This document shows positions 1 to 8,824 of a DNA stretch of 64,000 bases, piece after piece. A model generated the notes under the pieces. It made no database searches, was not told the DNA's origin, and saw nothing but the letters and a program-made list of their open reading frames with translations. Position 1 is the first letter of the stretch, and each line of letters begins with the position of its first letter. Origin of the DNA: Pseudomonas lurida (GTDB taxonomy: Bacteria; Pseudomonadota; Gammaproteobacteria; Pseudomonadales; Pseudomonadaceae); NCBI RefSeq assembly GCF_002563895.1, contig NZ_PDJB01000001.1, positions 3,021,501-3,085,500 on the forward strand, written 5' to 3'. The position numbers and the translations under genes were made by a program.

Positions 1-1376
1 TGCAGGATGCGATGCACGATGCGCAAGCCCAGGCCACCGTCGCGTCGCGCGCCACCGATGGTAAACGCCCTCAGGAACAAGCCTTCGCGCAGTTCGGTGT
101 CGATACCCGGGCCGCTGTCACTGACAGTGATGGCGACTGCGCAGGCTTGCGGCGACAGGATCACCTCGATTTCGCCATTCACCGGTGTATGGCGCAGGGC
201 GTTATCCAGCAGGTTGGTCAGTACCCGTTCGATCAGGCCCAGGTCAGCGAATACCGTCGGTACCTGCGGCGGCAGGGTCGCGGTGAGCGTGATGGCCCGC
301 GCCTCGGCGGTCAGTTCGAATTTCTGGAAGATGTCCTGCACCAGGTCCGGCAATGAAAAACCTTCGATCACCGGCTGTACGAAGCCATGCTCCAGACGCA
401 CCAACTCCAGCAGCGACTGGGCCAGGCCGCCGACCTTGCGGCTCTGGTCCAACGCAATGCCCAGATAGCGGCGACGCTCCTCAGGGCTCAGGCTGGCATC
501 TTTGAGTGACAGGGTTTCCAGGTAGCCGTGCAGCGAGGCCAACGGCGTGCGCAGGTCATGGGAGATATTGGCGACCATCTCCCGCCGTTCCTGGTCCTGG
601 TGGGTGATGGCGCGCCATTGTTCGCCGAGGCGGTTTTGCATCTTTACAAAGGCGTGGTCGAGTACGGCAATTTCGTCGCTGCTGTTGAATTCGCGTGCAG
701 TCGGTTCGGCGGGTTCGGGGGCGCCGTTGATGTCAAACTGGCCCACTTTGTCGGTGAGCTGGCGCAATGGCCGGGTGATCCAGGCAAAGGCAATCAGCCC
801 GGCCATCAAGCAGAGCAGGGCGACCAGGCCGATGGACCACAGTGCGATCTTCAGCGCCATGCCGGTGGCGTCCTTGGCGTCGTACACGTCATGGGCTTCG
901 CCGAGCAGCACTACATACAGGAAACCGGCTTGCTGGCCGCCGACCTTGAGCGGCGCCGCGCTGAATACCTTGCGGCCATCGGCGCTGCGCGGGTCGTCCC
1001 CGAGAATCGGCAGCATGGCCCCGCTGAGGAAGCGCCGAATGGGCGCCAGGTCCACGTGGTCACGCCGCATATGCCCGCTGGGCGCTGCGTTGCCGACCAC
1101 GCGGCCATCAATGTCGAGCAGGTACACCTCGACGCTGGGGTTGACCAGCATCAGTTGGCTGAACAGATTGCGCACTGCGTCGGGCTTGAGGCCGTCGGCG
1201 TCCATGAGCTGGGTGTCGCGGGCAATATGGGCTGCCAGGTCGCGGGACAGGCCTTGCACCACCTCCAGCTCGTGCATGTGATTGGAGCGTACCTGCAGCC
1301 AGGCGGAGGTGCCGCTGCAGATCAGCAGCAACACGGCGAACACCACCGACAGGCGCTGGGTCAGGCTGAGCTTCAT
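1..1376 (-). CDS. Two-component sensor histidine kinase (3' end cut by window edge)
   Basis: Inner-membrane sensor kinase paired with the response regulator just upstream. The frame opens with ATG at 1376 (MKLSLTQRLSVVFAV) and stays open to base 1, so the last residues are missing. An N-terminal membrane segment is followed by a periplasmic region of about 140 residues, a second membrane segment (IALWSIGLVALLCLMAGLIAF) and a HAMP linker. The phosphoacceptor motif is NISHDLRTPLASLHGY, and the ATPase N box (NLLDNALRHTP) and G1 box (DSGPGIDTE) are present. The start overlaps the regulator stop as ATGA (translational coupling). The stimulus cannot be read from the sequence. Confidence 0.93.
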   Translation of the reverse strand, partial: MKLSLTQRLSVVFAVLLLICSGTSAWLQVRSNHMHELEVVQGLSRDLAAHIARDTQLMDADGLKPDAVRNLFSQLMLVNPSVEVYLLDIDGRVVGNAAPSGHMRRDHVDLAPIRRFLSGAMLPILGDDPRSADGRKVFSAAPLKVGGQQAGFLYVVLLGEAHDVYDAKDATGMALKIALWSIGLVALLCLMAGLIAFAWITRPLRQLTDKVGQFDINGAPEPAEPTAREFNSSDEIAVLDHAFVKMQNRLGEQWRAITHQDQERREMVANISHDLRTPLASLHGYLETLSLKDASLSPEERRRYLGIALDQSRKVGGLAQSLLELVRLEHGFVQPVIEGFSLPDLVQDIFQKFELTAEARAITLTATLPPQVPTVFADLGLIERVLTNLLDNALRHTPVNGEIEVILSPQACAVAITVSDSGPGIDTELREGLFLRAFTIGGARRDGGLGLRIVHRIL

Positions 1377-2083
1377 GGCGGGCTCTCGGCAAACTTATAG
1401 CCACGGCCCCACACCGTGAGGATGCGTGCCGGATTGGCCGGGTCGGCCTCGACCTTGGCGCGCAGGCGGTTGATGTGAGTATTGACCGTGTGCTCGTAGC
1501 CTTCGTGACTGTAGCCCCACACCGCGTTGAGCAGGTCCATGCGCGAAAACACCTTGCCTGGCTGGCGAGCGAAGAAGTACAGCAGGTCGAATTCCCGTGG
1601 GGTGAGGTCCAGCCGTTGGCCTTGCAAGGTGACGTCGCGGGTCAGCGGGTTGATGAACAATTGACCGAGATCGAGGCTGCCGGCGTCCATCTTCAGGTTG
1701 CGCGCCATGGCGTCTACGCGGCGCAACAGGGCCTTCACGCGGGCAACCAGCTCCGGCAGGGAGAACGGCTTGGCCAGGTAATCATCCGCACCCAGCTCCA
1801 GGCCGAGGATGCGGTGCAATTCGCTGGAGCGCGCGCTGGTGATGATGATCGGTGTGTAGCGCGTCATGGCGCGGGCACGCCGGCAGATCTCAAGGCCGTC
1901 GACGCCGGGCAGCATCAGGTCAAGGACCAGCGCATCCCAACCGCCTTGCTCCAGCAGGCGCAGGCCTTCGTTACCGTCGGCACTGTGCACCACTTCGAAC
2001 TGTTCATCACGCAGGTGCAGGCAGATCAGGTCGGCAATATGCGCATCGTCCTCGACCACCAGGACACGTTTGGGCTGTTCCAT
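1373..2083 (-). CDS. OmpR-family response regulator
   Basis: DNA-binding response regulator of 236 residues. The receiver domain (about 1-120) has acidic residues in VVEDDAHI, the phospho-acceptor Asp in ALVLDLMLPGVDG, and the conserved Lys in YLAKPFSLPE. The winged-helix domain (about 135-232) shows DLTPREFDLLYFFARQPGKVF and the C-terminal hairpin VWGRGYKF. ATG at 2083 is the first start, and the stop overlaps the kinase start by 4 nt. It probably controls its own operon and neighbouring genes. The upstream intergenic DNA (2084-2262) is likely promoter-bearing, but no specific operator was assigned. Confidence 0.93.
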   Translation of the reverse strand: MEQPKRVLVVEDDAHIADLICLHLRDEQFEVVHSADGNEGLRLLEQGGWDALVLDLMLPGVDGLEICRRARAMTRYTPIIITSARSSELHRILGLELGADDYLAKPFSLPELVARVKALLRRVDAMARNLKMDAGSLDLGQLFINPLTRDVTLQGQRLDLTPREFDLLYFFARQPGKVFSRMDLLNAVWGYSHEGYEHTVNTHINRLRAKVEADPANPARILTVWGRGYKFAESPP

Positions 2084-2262
2084 GCAGGGAAACCTTCGCT
2101 TGTCGTCCGCCTATTGTGCGGCTTTTACAACCGTGTAGTTATCACGAATTGTTTAACTCTGCGTGAGGATTCCGCGACCGCCATACGCGCATGATCACCT
2201 CACTGCCTCAAGTGAGCACTGCTCATCACGGGTGCCTTGCCTGCCATGAATGGGAGAGCCCC

Positions 2263-2334
2263 ATGGACTCACGCCGACAAATCCTCCTGGCCAGCGGCCT
2301 GCCCAAGCAGCCCAACAGGGTCACCGAGGCTTAA
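2263..2334 (+). pseudogene. 23-residue ORF with twin-arginine start; possible msrB remnant
   Basis: ATG at 2263 encodes MDSRRQILLASGLP then KQPNRVTEA and stops at 2334. The first dozen residues look like the beginning of a twin-arginine (Tat) signal, but no hydrophobic core or mature domain follows. In related pseudomonads a Tat-exported MsrB can sit next to a DipZ-like protein and MsrA (recalled context, not checked). The ORF could therefore be an msrB reduced by an internal deletion to its two ends. A real leader peptide for the downstream gene is the alternative. Confidence 0.35.
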
Positions 2335-2369
2335 GCCGATGTTTTTTCATTCGTATAAGGGAAGATCCC

Positions 2370-4112
2370 ATGTGGCTGCTGGTTCTCGCGTATCTGGGCG
2401 GTGTGCTGACCATCGTCAGCCCGTGCATCCTGCCTGTTCTGCCTTTTGTCTTCGCTCGCACCGGGCAGCCGTTTTTGCGCAGTGGCTTGCCGCTGTTAGC
2501 GGGGATGGCGGTGACATTCGCCCTGGTGGCCTCGCTGGCGGCAGTGGGCGGCGGTTGGGTGGTGCAAGTCAATCAATACGGGCGCTGGCTCGCGTTGCTG
2601 TGCGTTGCCCTGTTCGGACTCACGCTATTGCTGCCGCAACTGTCGGAGCGCCTGACGCGCCCACTGGTCGCCGCCGGCAGTCGCCTGTCGGCAGCCGCCG
2701 GGGCCGATGCCAGGCCGCGACCGGGGGCGTCGTTCCTGATCGGCGTGGCCACCGGGCTGCTGTGGGCACCCTGCGCCGGGCCGATCCTGGGGCTGGTGCT
2801 CACCGGCGCCGCGCTGCAGGGCGCCAGCATCGGTACTACCTTGCTGTTGCTGGCCTACGCCGCCGGTGCTGCCACCTCCCTCGCGCTGGCCTTGCTGGTC
2901 GGCGGTAAAGTCTTTGGCTTGATGAAGAAGTCCCTCGGCGCCGGCGAATGGCTGCGCCGTGGCTTGGGTGCGCTGATGCTGGCCGGTGTGGCCGCTATCG
3001 CGCTGGGCTTGGACACCGGCGTGCTGTCGCGGCTATCGACCGCATCCACCGGTGGCCTGGAACAGAGCCTGGTGGACGAGCTCAGTGCCAAGCCGGAACA
3101 AAAGGGCGGGGCGATGATGGCCGCCGCCAACCACAGCGACACGCTGCCGATCGAAGGCACGCTGCCACCGCTGGAGGGCGCCGTGCAATGGCTCAACAGC
3201 CCGCCACTCACTGCCGAAGCGCTCAAGGGCAAGGTGGTGCTGGTGGATTTCTGGACCTATTCCTGCATCAACTGCCTGCGCACCTTGCCGTACGTGAAAG
3301 CCTGGGCCGAGAAATACCGCGACCAGGGCCTGGTGGTGATTGGCGTGCATGCGCCGGAATTCGCCTTTGAACGTGATGTCAGCAACGTCACCAAGGCCAT
3401 GAAGGACCTGGGCATCACTTACCCGGTGGCGATCGACAACGCCTATAAGATCTGGCGCGCGTTCGACAACCAGTACTGGCCGGCCCACTACTTTGCCGAC
3501 GCCAAGGGCCAGATTCGCTACCACCACTTTGGAGAAGGCGACTACGCCGAGTCCGAGCGTGTGATCCAGCAACTGCTGCGTGAAGCCGGTGCCAGGAATG
3601 TCGCGGGTGGCTTGATCCAAGCCGATGCCAAGGGCGTACAGCAGGCGCCGGACATGAACGAAGTGCAGTCGCCGGAAACCTACCTGGGCTTCCAGCGCGC
3701 CGAGAACTTCATCAGCACGGGCACCCTGGCCACCAACCAGGTGGCGAACTACCCGGCCGCCGGCAACCTGGCCTTGAACCATTGGACCCTGGAAGGCCAA
3801 TGGAACGTCGGTGGCCAGCAAGCCACCCTCGACCAGCCGGGTGGTCGCATCGTTTACCGTTTTCACGCCCGTGACCTGCACTTGGTGCTCGGCCCTGGCG
3901 CCGATGGCAAGCCGGTGCGCTTCAACGTCACGGTCGACGGCCAGGCCCCCGGTGATGCCCACGGCACCGATGTAGCACCGGATGGCAGCGGCACCGTCAC
4001 CGAACAGCGCCTGTACCAACTGGTGCGACAGCCAGGGGCGGTGCAGGACCATACCTTCACTATCGAATTCCTCGACCCGAACGTGGCGGCCTACGCCTTC
4101 ACCTTCGGCTGA
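2370..4112 (+). CDS. DipZ-like thiol-disulfide transporter (CcdA + thioredoxin + C-terminal domain)
   Basis: Inner-membrane protein of 580 residues that passes electrons from cytoplasmic thioredoxin to a periplasmic redox domain. The CcdA/DsbD-type membrane part (about 1-235) has the paired cysteines in SPCILPVLP (C19) and WAPCAGPILG (C135). The thioredoxin/AhpC-like domain (about 265-410) has a CxxC motif CINC at 299-302. The C-terminal domain (about 430-580) resembles the extra domain of mycobacterial DipZ. The start at 2370 follows AAGGGA; in-frame upstream codons precede the first membrane segment and have no good ribosome site. With msrA immediately downstream, it likely supplies reductant for periplasmic methionine-sulfoxide repair. 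Confidence 0.88.
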   Translation: MWLLVLAYLGGVLTIVSPCILPVLPFVFARTGQPFLRSGLPLLAGMAVTFALVASLAAVGGGWVVQVNQYGRWLALLCVALFGLTLLLPQLSERLTRPLVAAGSRLSAAAGADARPRPGASFLIGVATGLLWAPCAGPILGLVLTGAALQGASIGTTLLLLAYAAGAATSLALALLVGGKVFGLMKKSLGAGEWLRRGLGALMLAGVAAIALGLDTGVLSRLSTASTGGLEQSLVDELSAKPEQKGGAMMAAANHSDTLPIEGTLPPLEGAVQWLNSPPLTAEALKGKVVLVDFWTYSCINCLRTLPYVKAWAEKYRDQGLVVIGVHAPEFAFERDVSNVTKAMKDLGITYPVAIDNAYKIWRAFDNQYWPAHYFADAKGQIRYHHFGEGDYAESERVIQQLLREAGARNVAGGLIQADAKGVQQAPDMNEVQSPETYLGFQRAENFISTGTLATNQVANYPAAGNLALNHWTLEGQWNVGGQQATLDQPGGRIVYRFHARDLHLVLGPGADGKPVRFNVTVDGQAPGDAHGTDVAPDGSGTVTEQRLYQLVRQPGAVQDHTFTIEFLDPNVAAYAFTFG

Positions 4113-4145
4113 CCCACTCGAAACATGAAGTGAAGACCCAACCCT

Positions 4146-4234
4146 TGTGGAAGCCGGCTTGCTCGCGAAGGCGTTAGACCTGTGAATACGTCTGTGACGT
4201 TCAGACCGCTTTCGCGAGCAAGCCCGCGCCCACA
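4146..4234. repeat. REP-type inverted pair
   Basis: Two inverted arms frame a short spacer: TGTGGAAGCCGGCTTGCTCG on the left and a close reverse complement ending CGCGCCCACA on the right. They match the GTGGGAGC-GGCTTGC core typical of Pseudomonas REP elements. The pair lies between the DipZ-like gene and msrA. Confidence 0.75.
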
Positions 4235-4273
4235 ATTTGGCCCCATTTATTCAGTTGCACTGGAGTGACTGCA

Positions 4274-4969
4274 ATGAAACTTCTGAAGTATTTACCCGTG
4301 TTTGCCTTCGCCGCCTTTATCGGCCAAACCCCAGCGTTCTCCTTCGGCGCCTCCGAGGATGCCGTGGCGATCGCCCCTCCGACGCTGGACCTACCCACCG
4401 ACTCCGGCAACCTGCAAACCGCTGTATTCGCGGGGGGGTGTTTCTGGGGTGTCCAAGGGGTGTTCCAGCACGTTCAGGGGGTAAAGAACGCCGTCTCCGG
4501 CTATGACGGCGGCGCCGCGAGCACCGCGCAATATGAGTCCGTCAGTGACGGCGATACCGGCCATGCCGAGTCGGTTGCAGTCACCTACGACCCGAGCACA
4601 GTCACCTACGGCAAATTGCTGCAGATCTATTTCTCGGTCGCCCACAACCCCACCGAACTCAACCGCCAGGGCCCCGACACCGGCACCCAATACCGCTCGG
4701 CGATCTTCGCGCAGAACGCCGAACAGCAAAAAGTCGCCCAGGCCTACATCGCCCAACTGGACGCGGCCAAGGCCTTCGATAAACCCATCGTCACCCAGAT
4801 CGAGATGGGCAAGCCGTTCTACCCGGCGGAGTCCTATCACCAGGATTTCCTCACCGAGAATCCGTCGTACCCCTATATTGTGATCAATGATTTACCCAAA
4901 GTGGCACAGCTCAAAAAACTGTTTCCCGACCAATACCGCGCCGAGCCCGTGCTGGTAAAGAACCAGTAG
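4274..4969 (+). CDS. msrA: Periplasmic peptide-methionine (S)-S-oxide reductase MsrA
   Basis: Reduces the S-epimer of methionine sulfoxide in oxidised proteins. The 231-residue product starts at ATG 4274, 8 nt after GGAG; a GTG three codons earlier has poorer spacing. A hydrophobic export signal (MKLLKYLPVFAFAAFIGQ) indicates a periplasmic enzyme. The active-site motif AGGCFWGVQG places the catalytic Cys at residue 56. Further MsrA hallmarks are GYDGG, HAESVAV, the QYRSAIF segment and AESYHQDF. The DipZ-like protein upstream is the probable source of electrons. Confidence 0.95.
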   Translation: MKLLKYLPVFAFAAFIGQTPAFSFGASEDAVAIAPPTLDLPTDSGNLQTAVFAGGCFWGVQGVFQHVQGVKNAVSGYDGGAASTAQYESVSDGDTGHAESVAVTYDPSTVTYGKLLQIYFSVAHNPTELNRQGPDTGTQYRSAIFAQNAEQQKVAQAYIAQLDAAKAFDKPIVTQIEMGKPFYPAESYHQDFLTENPSYPYIVINDLPKVAQLKKLFPDQYRAEPVLVKNQ

Positions 4970-4982
4970 GCACACACGCCCT

Positions 4983-5030
4983 GCAGGCGTCCGGCTTGCC
5001 CGCGCTATCGCCGGCAAGGCAGACGCCTGC
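4983..5030. terminator. Hairpin between convergent genes (REP-like)
   Basis: GCAGGCGTCCGGCTTGCC pairs with GGCAAGGCAGACGCCTGC across a 12-nt loop. It lies between the msrA stop and the convergent alpha-E gene stop, so it may end transcription from both sides. There is no long T tract, and the GGCTTGCC core resembles the REP family. Confidence 0.5.
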
Positions 5031-5041
5031 AAGGTTGTGGT

Positions 5042-5992
5042 CTACACGACTTCCAGATACGAACTGTGTATCGCCCGTGCCAGCTCGCGCACCATGTCGA
5101 TGAAGTCCGTGAGGCGGCTATGCAGCCCATCCTCCAGGATCTCATCAATGCCCGTATACCTCAGCCGAGCTTCGAATTCGGCGGCGAGTCGCTGCGCGGT
5201 CCTGCCATAACTGCCGGGTAGATCGGCCAGGATATGGCTCAATTCCTCGATGCACGCATGCAACGAACGCGGCACGTCGCTGCGCAGCAACAGAAGTTCC
5301 GACACTGACCGCGCATTCAACGCGTTCGGGTACAGCTCGGTGTAGGCCTCGAACGACGACAATGCGCGGAGCAGGGCACTCCACTGGTAATAACCGCGTG
5401 CCGACAAGTCGCTGACTTCTTCCGACTCTTCGCCAAACATCTCGTAACGCGCGTCCAGTAACCGCAGGGTGTTATCCGCGCGTTCGACAAAGGTGCCCAG
5501 GCGGATAAACCGGTAGGCGTCATTGCGCATGATCGTCCCGGAGGTCGCTCCGCGAAACAGGTGCGAACGCTGCTTGACCCAATCACAGAAGTGGCTGATG
5601 CCGTGCCGCGCCAGGCCGCCAGCGGCGATGCTGCGCATTTCCAGCCAGGTGGCGTTGAGGTTTTCCCACATGTCGGCGGTGATGCGCCCACGGACCGCGT
5701 GGGCATTGCCGCGTGCGGCGCGCAGGCAGTTATAGATGCTGGCGGGGTTTTCTTCGTCGAGGGCGAAGAAGTGCAGCATGCGTTCGGCGTCCAGCTGTTT
5801 ATGACGCTCCAGGTAACTGTCCAGGGTGCCGCTGCTGAGCAACGACATTGCCAGCTCATCCAGCCCATCGCTGCGCCCGGCCTGGGGCATCAACGACAGC
5901 GAGTAACTGACTTCCAGCATGCGCGCCAGGTTCTCGGCACGCTCCAGGTAGCGGGACATCCAGTACAGATCTGCGGCGGTTCTACTCAACAT
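5042..5992 (-). CDS. Alpha-E domain-containing protein
   Basis: A 316-residue, mostly helical protein of the alpha-E family, beginning MLSRTAADLYWMSRYLERAENLARML, the family's usual opening. Conserved segments include WLEMRSIA and FVERADNTLRLLDARYEMF. It begins 2 nt after the stop of the upstream ATP-grasp gene, so the two are co-transcribed. In many bacteria alpha-E proteins occur with circularly permuted ATP-grasp enzymes, and a transglutaminase-like protease often completes the trio. No such gene is seen here. The pair is thought to modify or ligate a peptide, but its substrate is unknown. Confidence 0.85.
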   Translation of the reverse strand: MLSRTAADLYWMSRYLERAENLARMLEVSYSLSLMPQAGRSDGLDELAMSLLSSGTLDSYLERHKQLDAERMLHFFALDEENPASIYNCLRAARGNAHAVRGRITADMWENLNATWLEMRSIAAGGLARHGISHFCDWVKQRSHLFRGATSGTIMRNDAYRFIRLGTFVERADNTLRLLDARYEMFGEESEEVSDLSARGYYQWSALLRALSSFEAYTELYPNALNARSVSELLLLRSDVPRSLHACIEELSHILADLPGSYGRTAQRLAAEFEARLRYTGIDEILEDGLHSRLTDFIDMVRELARAIHSSYLEVV

Positions 5993-5994
5993 AC

Positions 5995-7404
5995 TCAGCC
6001 CTCCACCACCCAGGTGTCCTTGGTTCCGCCGCCCTGCGACGAGTTGACGATCAACGAGCCTTCCTTCAATGCCACGCGGGTGAGGCCGCCGGGCACCAGG
6101 CGGGTTTCCTTGCCCGAGAGTACAAAGGGCCGCAGGTCGATATGCCGTGGGGCGATGCCGTTTTCGACAAAGGTGGGGCAGGTGGACAGGCTCAAGGTTG
6201 GTTGGGCGATATAGGCATGGGGACGGGCCTTGATACGCTGACGGAAGTCCTCGATCTCGGCCGCGGTGGAGGCCGGGCCGACCAGCATGCCGTAGCCGCC
6301 GGAGCCCTGGGTTTCCTTGACCACCAGTTCTGGCAGGTTGGCCAGTACGTGGGACAGCTCGTCGGGCTTGCGGCACTGGAAGGTCGGTACGTTTTGTAGC
6401 ACCGGTTCTTCATCCAGGTAGAAACGGATCATTTCCGGCACATAGGGGTAGATCGACTTGTCGTCGGCCACGCCGGTGCCGATGGCATTGGCCAGCACCA
6501 CGTTGCCGGCGCAATAGGCGGCGACCAGGCCGGGCACGCCGAGCATCGATTCGGGATTGAAAGCCTTGGGGTCGAGGAAGGCGTCGTCGATCCGCCGGTA
6601 GATCACGTCCACTGGCTTGGGGCCATCGGTGGTGCGCATGAACACTTTGAGGTCGTGCACGAACAGGTCGGCGCCTTCCACCAATTCGACGCCCATTTCC
6701 CGGGCGAGGAACGCATGTTCGAAGAACGCGCTGTTGAAGCGGCCGGGCGTCAGTACCACCACGTTGGGGTTGTCCAGGCGGCTTGAACTCTTGAGGGTCT
6801 TGAGCAGCAGGTTGGGGTAGTGGTCCACCGGCGCGATGCGCTGCTTGGCGAACACCTCGGGGAACAGGCGCATCATCATCTTGCGGTCTTCGAGCATGTA
6901 GCTCACGCCGCTGGGGGTGCGCAGGTTGTCTTCGAGCACGTAGTAGGTGCCGTCGCCATCACGCACCAGGTCAACCCCCGAGATATGGGAATAAATGTCA
7001 CGGTGCAGGTCCAGGCCGACCATCGCCTTCTGGTAACCCTCGTTGCCCAACACCTGGTCCGCCGGAATGATCCCAGCCTTGATGATGCGCTGGTCGTGGT
7101 AAATGTCGGCAAGAAACATGTTCAGCGCGTTGACGCGCTGGATGCAGCCGCGTTCGATCACGCTCCATTCGCTGGCGGGGATGCTGCGCGGGATGATGTC
7201 GAAGGGGATCAGGCGCTCGGTGTCCTGCTCGTCGCCATACAGGGTGAACGTGATCCCGGCGCGGTGGAACAGCAAATCGGCTTCACGGCGACGCTGGGCC
7301 AGCAATTCCGGCGGCGTATTGCCCAGCCAGCGGGAGAAATCCTGATAATGCGCACGGCAAACGCCGTCTGCATCGTTCATTTCATCAAAGAAAGATCGAG
7401 CCAT
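5995..7404 (-). CDS. Circularly permuted type 2 ATP-grasp protein
   Basis: A 469-residue probable carboxylate-amine ligase. Recognisable blocks are GITFTLYGDEQDTERLIPFDIIPR near the start, the central ATP-grasp-like segments VLEDNLRTPSGVSYMLEDR and VYRRIDDAFLDP, then PELVVKETQGSGGYGMLVGP and the C-terminal DLRPFVLSG. ATG at 7404 is used; the gene runs into the alpha-E gene with a 2-nt gap. Predicted cytosolic. Glutathionylspermidine-synthase-like chemistry is a general family inference, not a demonstrated function. Confidence 0.87.
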   Translation of the reverse strand: MARSFFDEMNDADGVCRAHYQDFSRWLGNTPPELLAQRRREADLLFHRAGITFTLYGDEQDTERLIPFDIIPRSIPASEWSVIERGCIQRVNALNMFLADIYHDQRIIKAGIIPADQVLGNEGYQKAMVGLDLHRDIYSHISGVDLVRDGDGTYYVLEDNLRTPSGVSYMLEDRKMMMRLFPEVFAKQRIAPVDHYPNLLLKTLKSSSRLDNPNVVVLTPGRFNSAFFEHAFLAREMGVELVEGADLFVHDLKVFMRTTDGPKPVDVIYRRIDDAFLDPKAFNPESMLGVPGLVAAYCAGNVVLANAIGTGVADDKSIYPYVPEMIRFYLDEEPVLQNVPTFQCRKPDELSHVLANLPELVVKETQGSGGYGMLVGPASTAAEIEDFRQRIKARPHAYIAQPTLSLSTCPTFVENGIAPRHIDLRPFVLSGKETRLVPGGLTRVALKEGSLIVNSSQGGGTKDTWVVEG

Positions 7405-7834
7405 TCCAGTACCTTGTCAGTGCCGAGGGAAGCTTGGGTGGCACTGCCGTTTCAAAAAACGCATTTTTATAAGGGCCGTGGCTGAGGGTGCCCACGGGCC
7501 TGGTCCTTACTTTCTTATGGGATCGGCTCTGGGTCGGGGGGTAACGAATGCTCCTGAATCCGGGCAGATGAAAGGATAAAGCAATGCCTGTGCCGGAATG
7601 CCCATGCACGCTGTCGATTACTCGCTGCAGGGCCAAGGGTTTTGGGGCGGGGCCCGGCTTGCCGGCGGTGGCGGTGTCACGGCCGCCATCGTCGGCCAGC
7701 CGGGCGCCTGCAGTGGGTATACCGCACATTGCCATGACGGCGCATGGCTCGCACCAAGGCAGTGCACGAACAAACTTGAACTTCACCGCCCCCCCATTCT
7801 TCTAATAGGACTCGAACCTGCGTGGAGCACTGTC
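7405..7834. other. 430-bp gap, no gene supported
   Basis: Short frames occur on both strands. One begins with ATG at 7584 after AAAGGAT and would encode 73 low-complexity residues. None shows a recognisable domain or clear coding bias over competing frames. The region should carry the promoter of the ATP-grasp/alpha-E operon (leftward) and that of the membrane-protein gene (rightward). Confidence 0.4.
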
Positions 7835-8380
7835 GTGCCCAGAATCATCTCTCCCCACACGCCGGAAGCGGCCCTGGACGACCACAGCGAGCATAATGCC
7901 AAGATCTTCGGCTCGCCCAAGGACCGCCTGGATTTCTACCGGCGCGAAATCCAGTACGAAACCACCATCCTGGCCAACCGCACCGACGCCTACCTCACGG
8001 CGCAGTCGTTCCTGGTCATCGCCTTTGTCTCCGGCATGGGCAACCTCAACCCGGAGTGGGGCAAGCTGTTCACCCTGGTGGTGCCGGTGTTCCTGGTCTC
8101 GCTGGGCATTCTCAGCTCACTGAATGCCTGGCCAGGCATTCGGGCCGCGTACGAAATCATTGACCACTGGCATTACAAACAGAGCGAATTGCTGCGCAGC
8201 GAGCCCGTGATGGGCATGGCCTACGATGAATCGCCGCTGTTTTCCGAAATGGAGTCGTCCCACAAGGGCTATCGCAAGTCGCTGCTCTTCTCCATGCGAG
8301 CCCCCTGGTTGTTCATGGTGTTCTGGCTGCTGCTGGGGATTTACGCGTTCTATATCCAGGTCGACAACCCGATCCGGTGA
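7835..8380 (+). CDS. Small integral membrane protein, function unknown
   Basis: A 181-residue protein starting at GTG 7835, seven bases after GGAG. The soluble N-terminus (about 1-50) includes SPKDRLDFYRREIQYETTILANRTDAYL, followed by two hydrophobic segments (about 52-68 and 77-98), a cytoplasmic stretch, and a last membrane segment near the C-terminus (WLFMVFWLLLGIYAFYI). The pattern resembles small RipA-like membrane proteins of unknown role. Upstream in-frame codons are not used because that stretch shows no coding character. No functional assignment is made. Confidence 0.75.
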   Translation: MPRIISPHTPEAALDDHSEHNAKIFGSPKDRLDFYRREIQYETTILANRTDAYLTAQSFLVIAFVSGMGNLNPEWGKLFTLVVPVFLVSLGILSSLNAWPGIRAAYEIIDHWHYKQSELLRSEPVMGMAYDESPLFSEMESSHKGYRKSLLFSMRAPWLFMVFWLLLGIYAFYIQVDNPIR

Positions 8381-8465
8381 GCAATCGAACGGAACTTCAC
8401 CGTTCGGCGCGGCGCCTTACCTTCAGGCCCTGCTGATTTCCCACCGGCCTGCCAAGAGGTGACCC

Positions 8466-8678
8466 ATGAGCACAAGCAAAGACCCGCAAATCGATGACCG
8501 CAACGATCCTGCCATCGACGGTGGCGAACCGGCCCCCGGTACCGCTGCAGACGCGCCCAAGGACCCGGTCCCGGCCAAAGACCCCAAAGCCAAGGAAAAC
8601 GACTACAGTCCAGACTTCAAGCCTGAGCGCGAGCCCAAGCCTGAAACCGATGCTGATATCGACACCCAAGGCGGTTAG
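8466..8678 (+). CDS. Small acidic, proline-rich hypothetical protein
   Basis: A 70-residue hydrophilic protein (MSTSKDPQIDDRNDPAIDGG...) rich in Asp, Pro, Lys and Glu, with no hydrophobic core, so probably intrinsically disordered. AGAGGTG precedes ATG 8466 at good spacing. A second tiny acidic gene starts 11 nt after its stop, and the pair likely forms one transcript. Similar low-complexity proteins are common in pseudomonads; no function is known to me. Confidence 0.7.
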   Translation: MSTSKDPQIDDRNDPAIDGGEPAPGTAADAPKDPVPAKDPKAKENDYSPDFKPEREPKPETDADIDTQGG

Positions 8679-8689
8679 AGGAGACGATC

Positions 8690-8824
8690 ATGTCAAAAGA
8701 ACTCGATGACGAACTCAACGACCCGGGCAATGAAGATCCCGGATCGCTGATGGATGATGCAGAAGTGCCGCTCAACGATCTGGATGATGCGGCAGACGTC
8801 GGCAATACCGAGCGTCAGGACTGA
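8690..8824 (+). CDS. 44-residue acidic hypothetical protein
   Basis: The ORF starts at ATG 8690 after TAGAGGAGACGATC, an excellent ribosome-binding site, and encodes MSKELDDELNDPGNEDPGSL then MDDAEVPLNDLDDAADVGNTERQD. It is strongly acidic (about a third Asp/Glu) and lacks hydrophobic segments. It closely follows the other acidic mini-gene and overlaps the 3' end of the convergent antiporter by 10 nt. The strong Shine-Dalgarno and clean spacing are the main support. Confidence 0.68.
   Translation: MSKELDDELNDPGNEDPGSLMDDAEVPLNDLDDAADVGNTERQD

Noticed and set aside
3033..4235. 400-residue leftward open frame
   Set aside because: Antisense to the DipZ-like gene, no recognisable motif.
7584..7805. 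73-codon rightward frame with a fair ribosome site
   Set aside because: Low-complexity Ala/Pro/Ser/Arg product, competing frames of equal quality, no family match.
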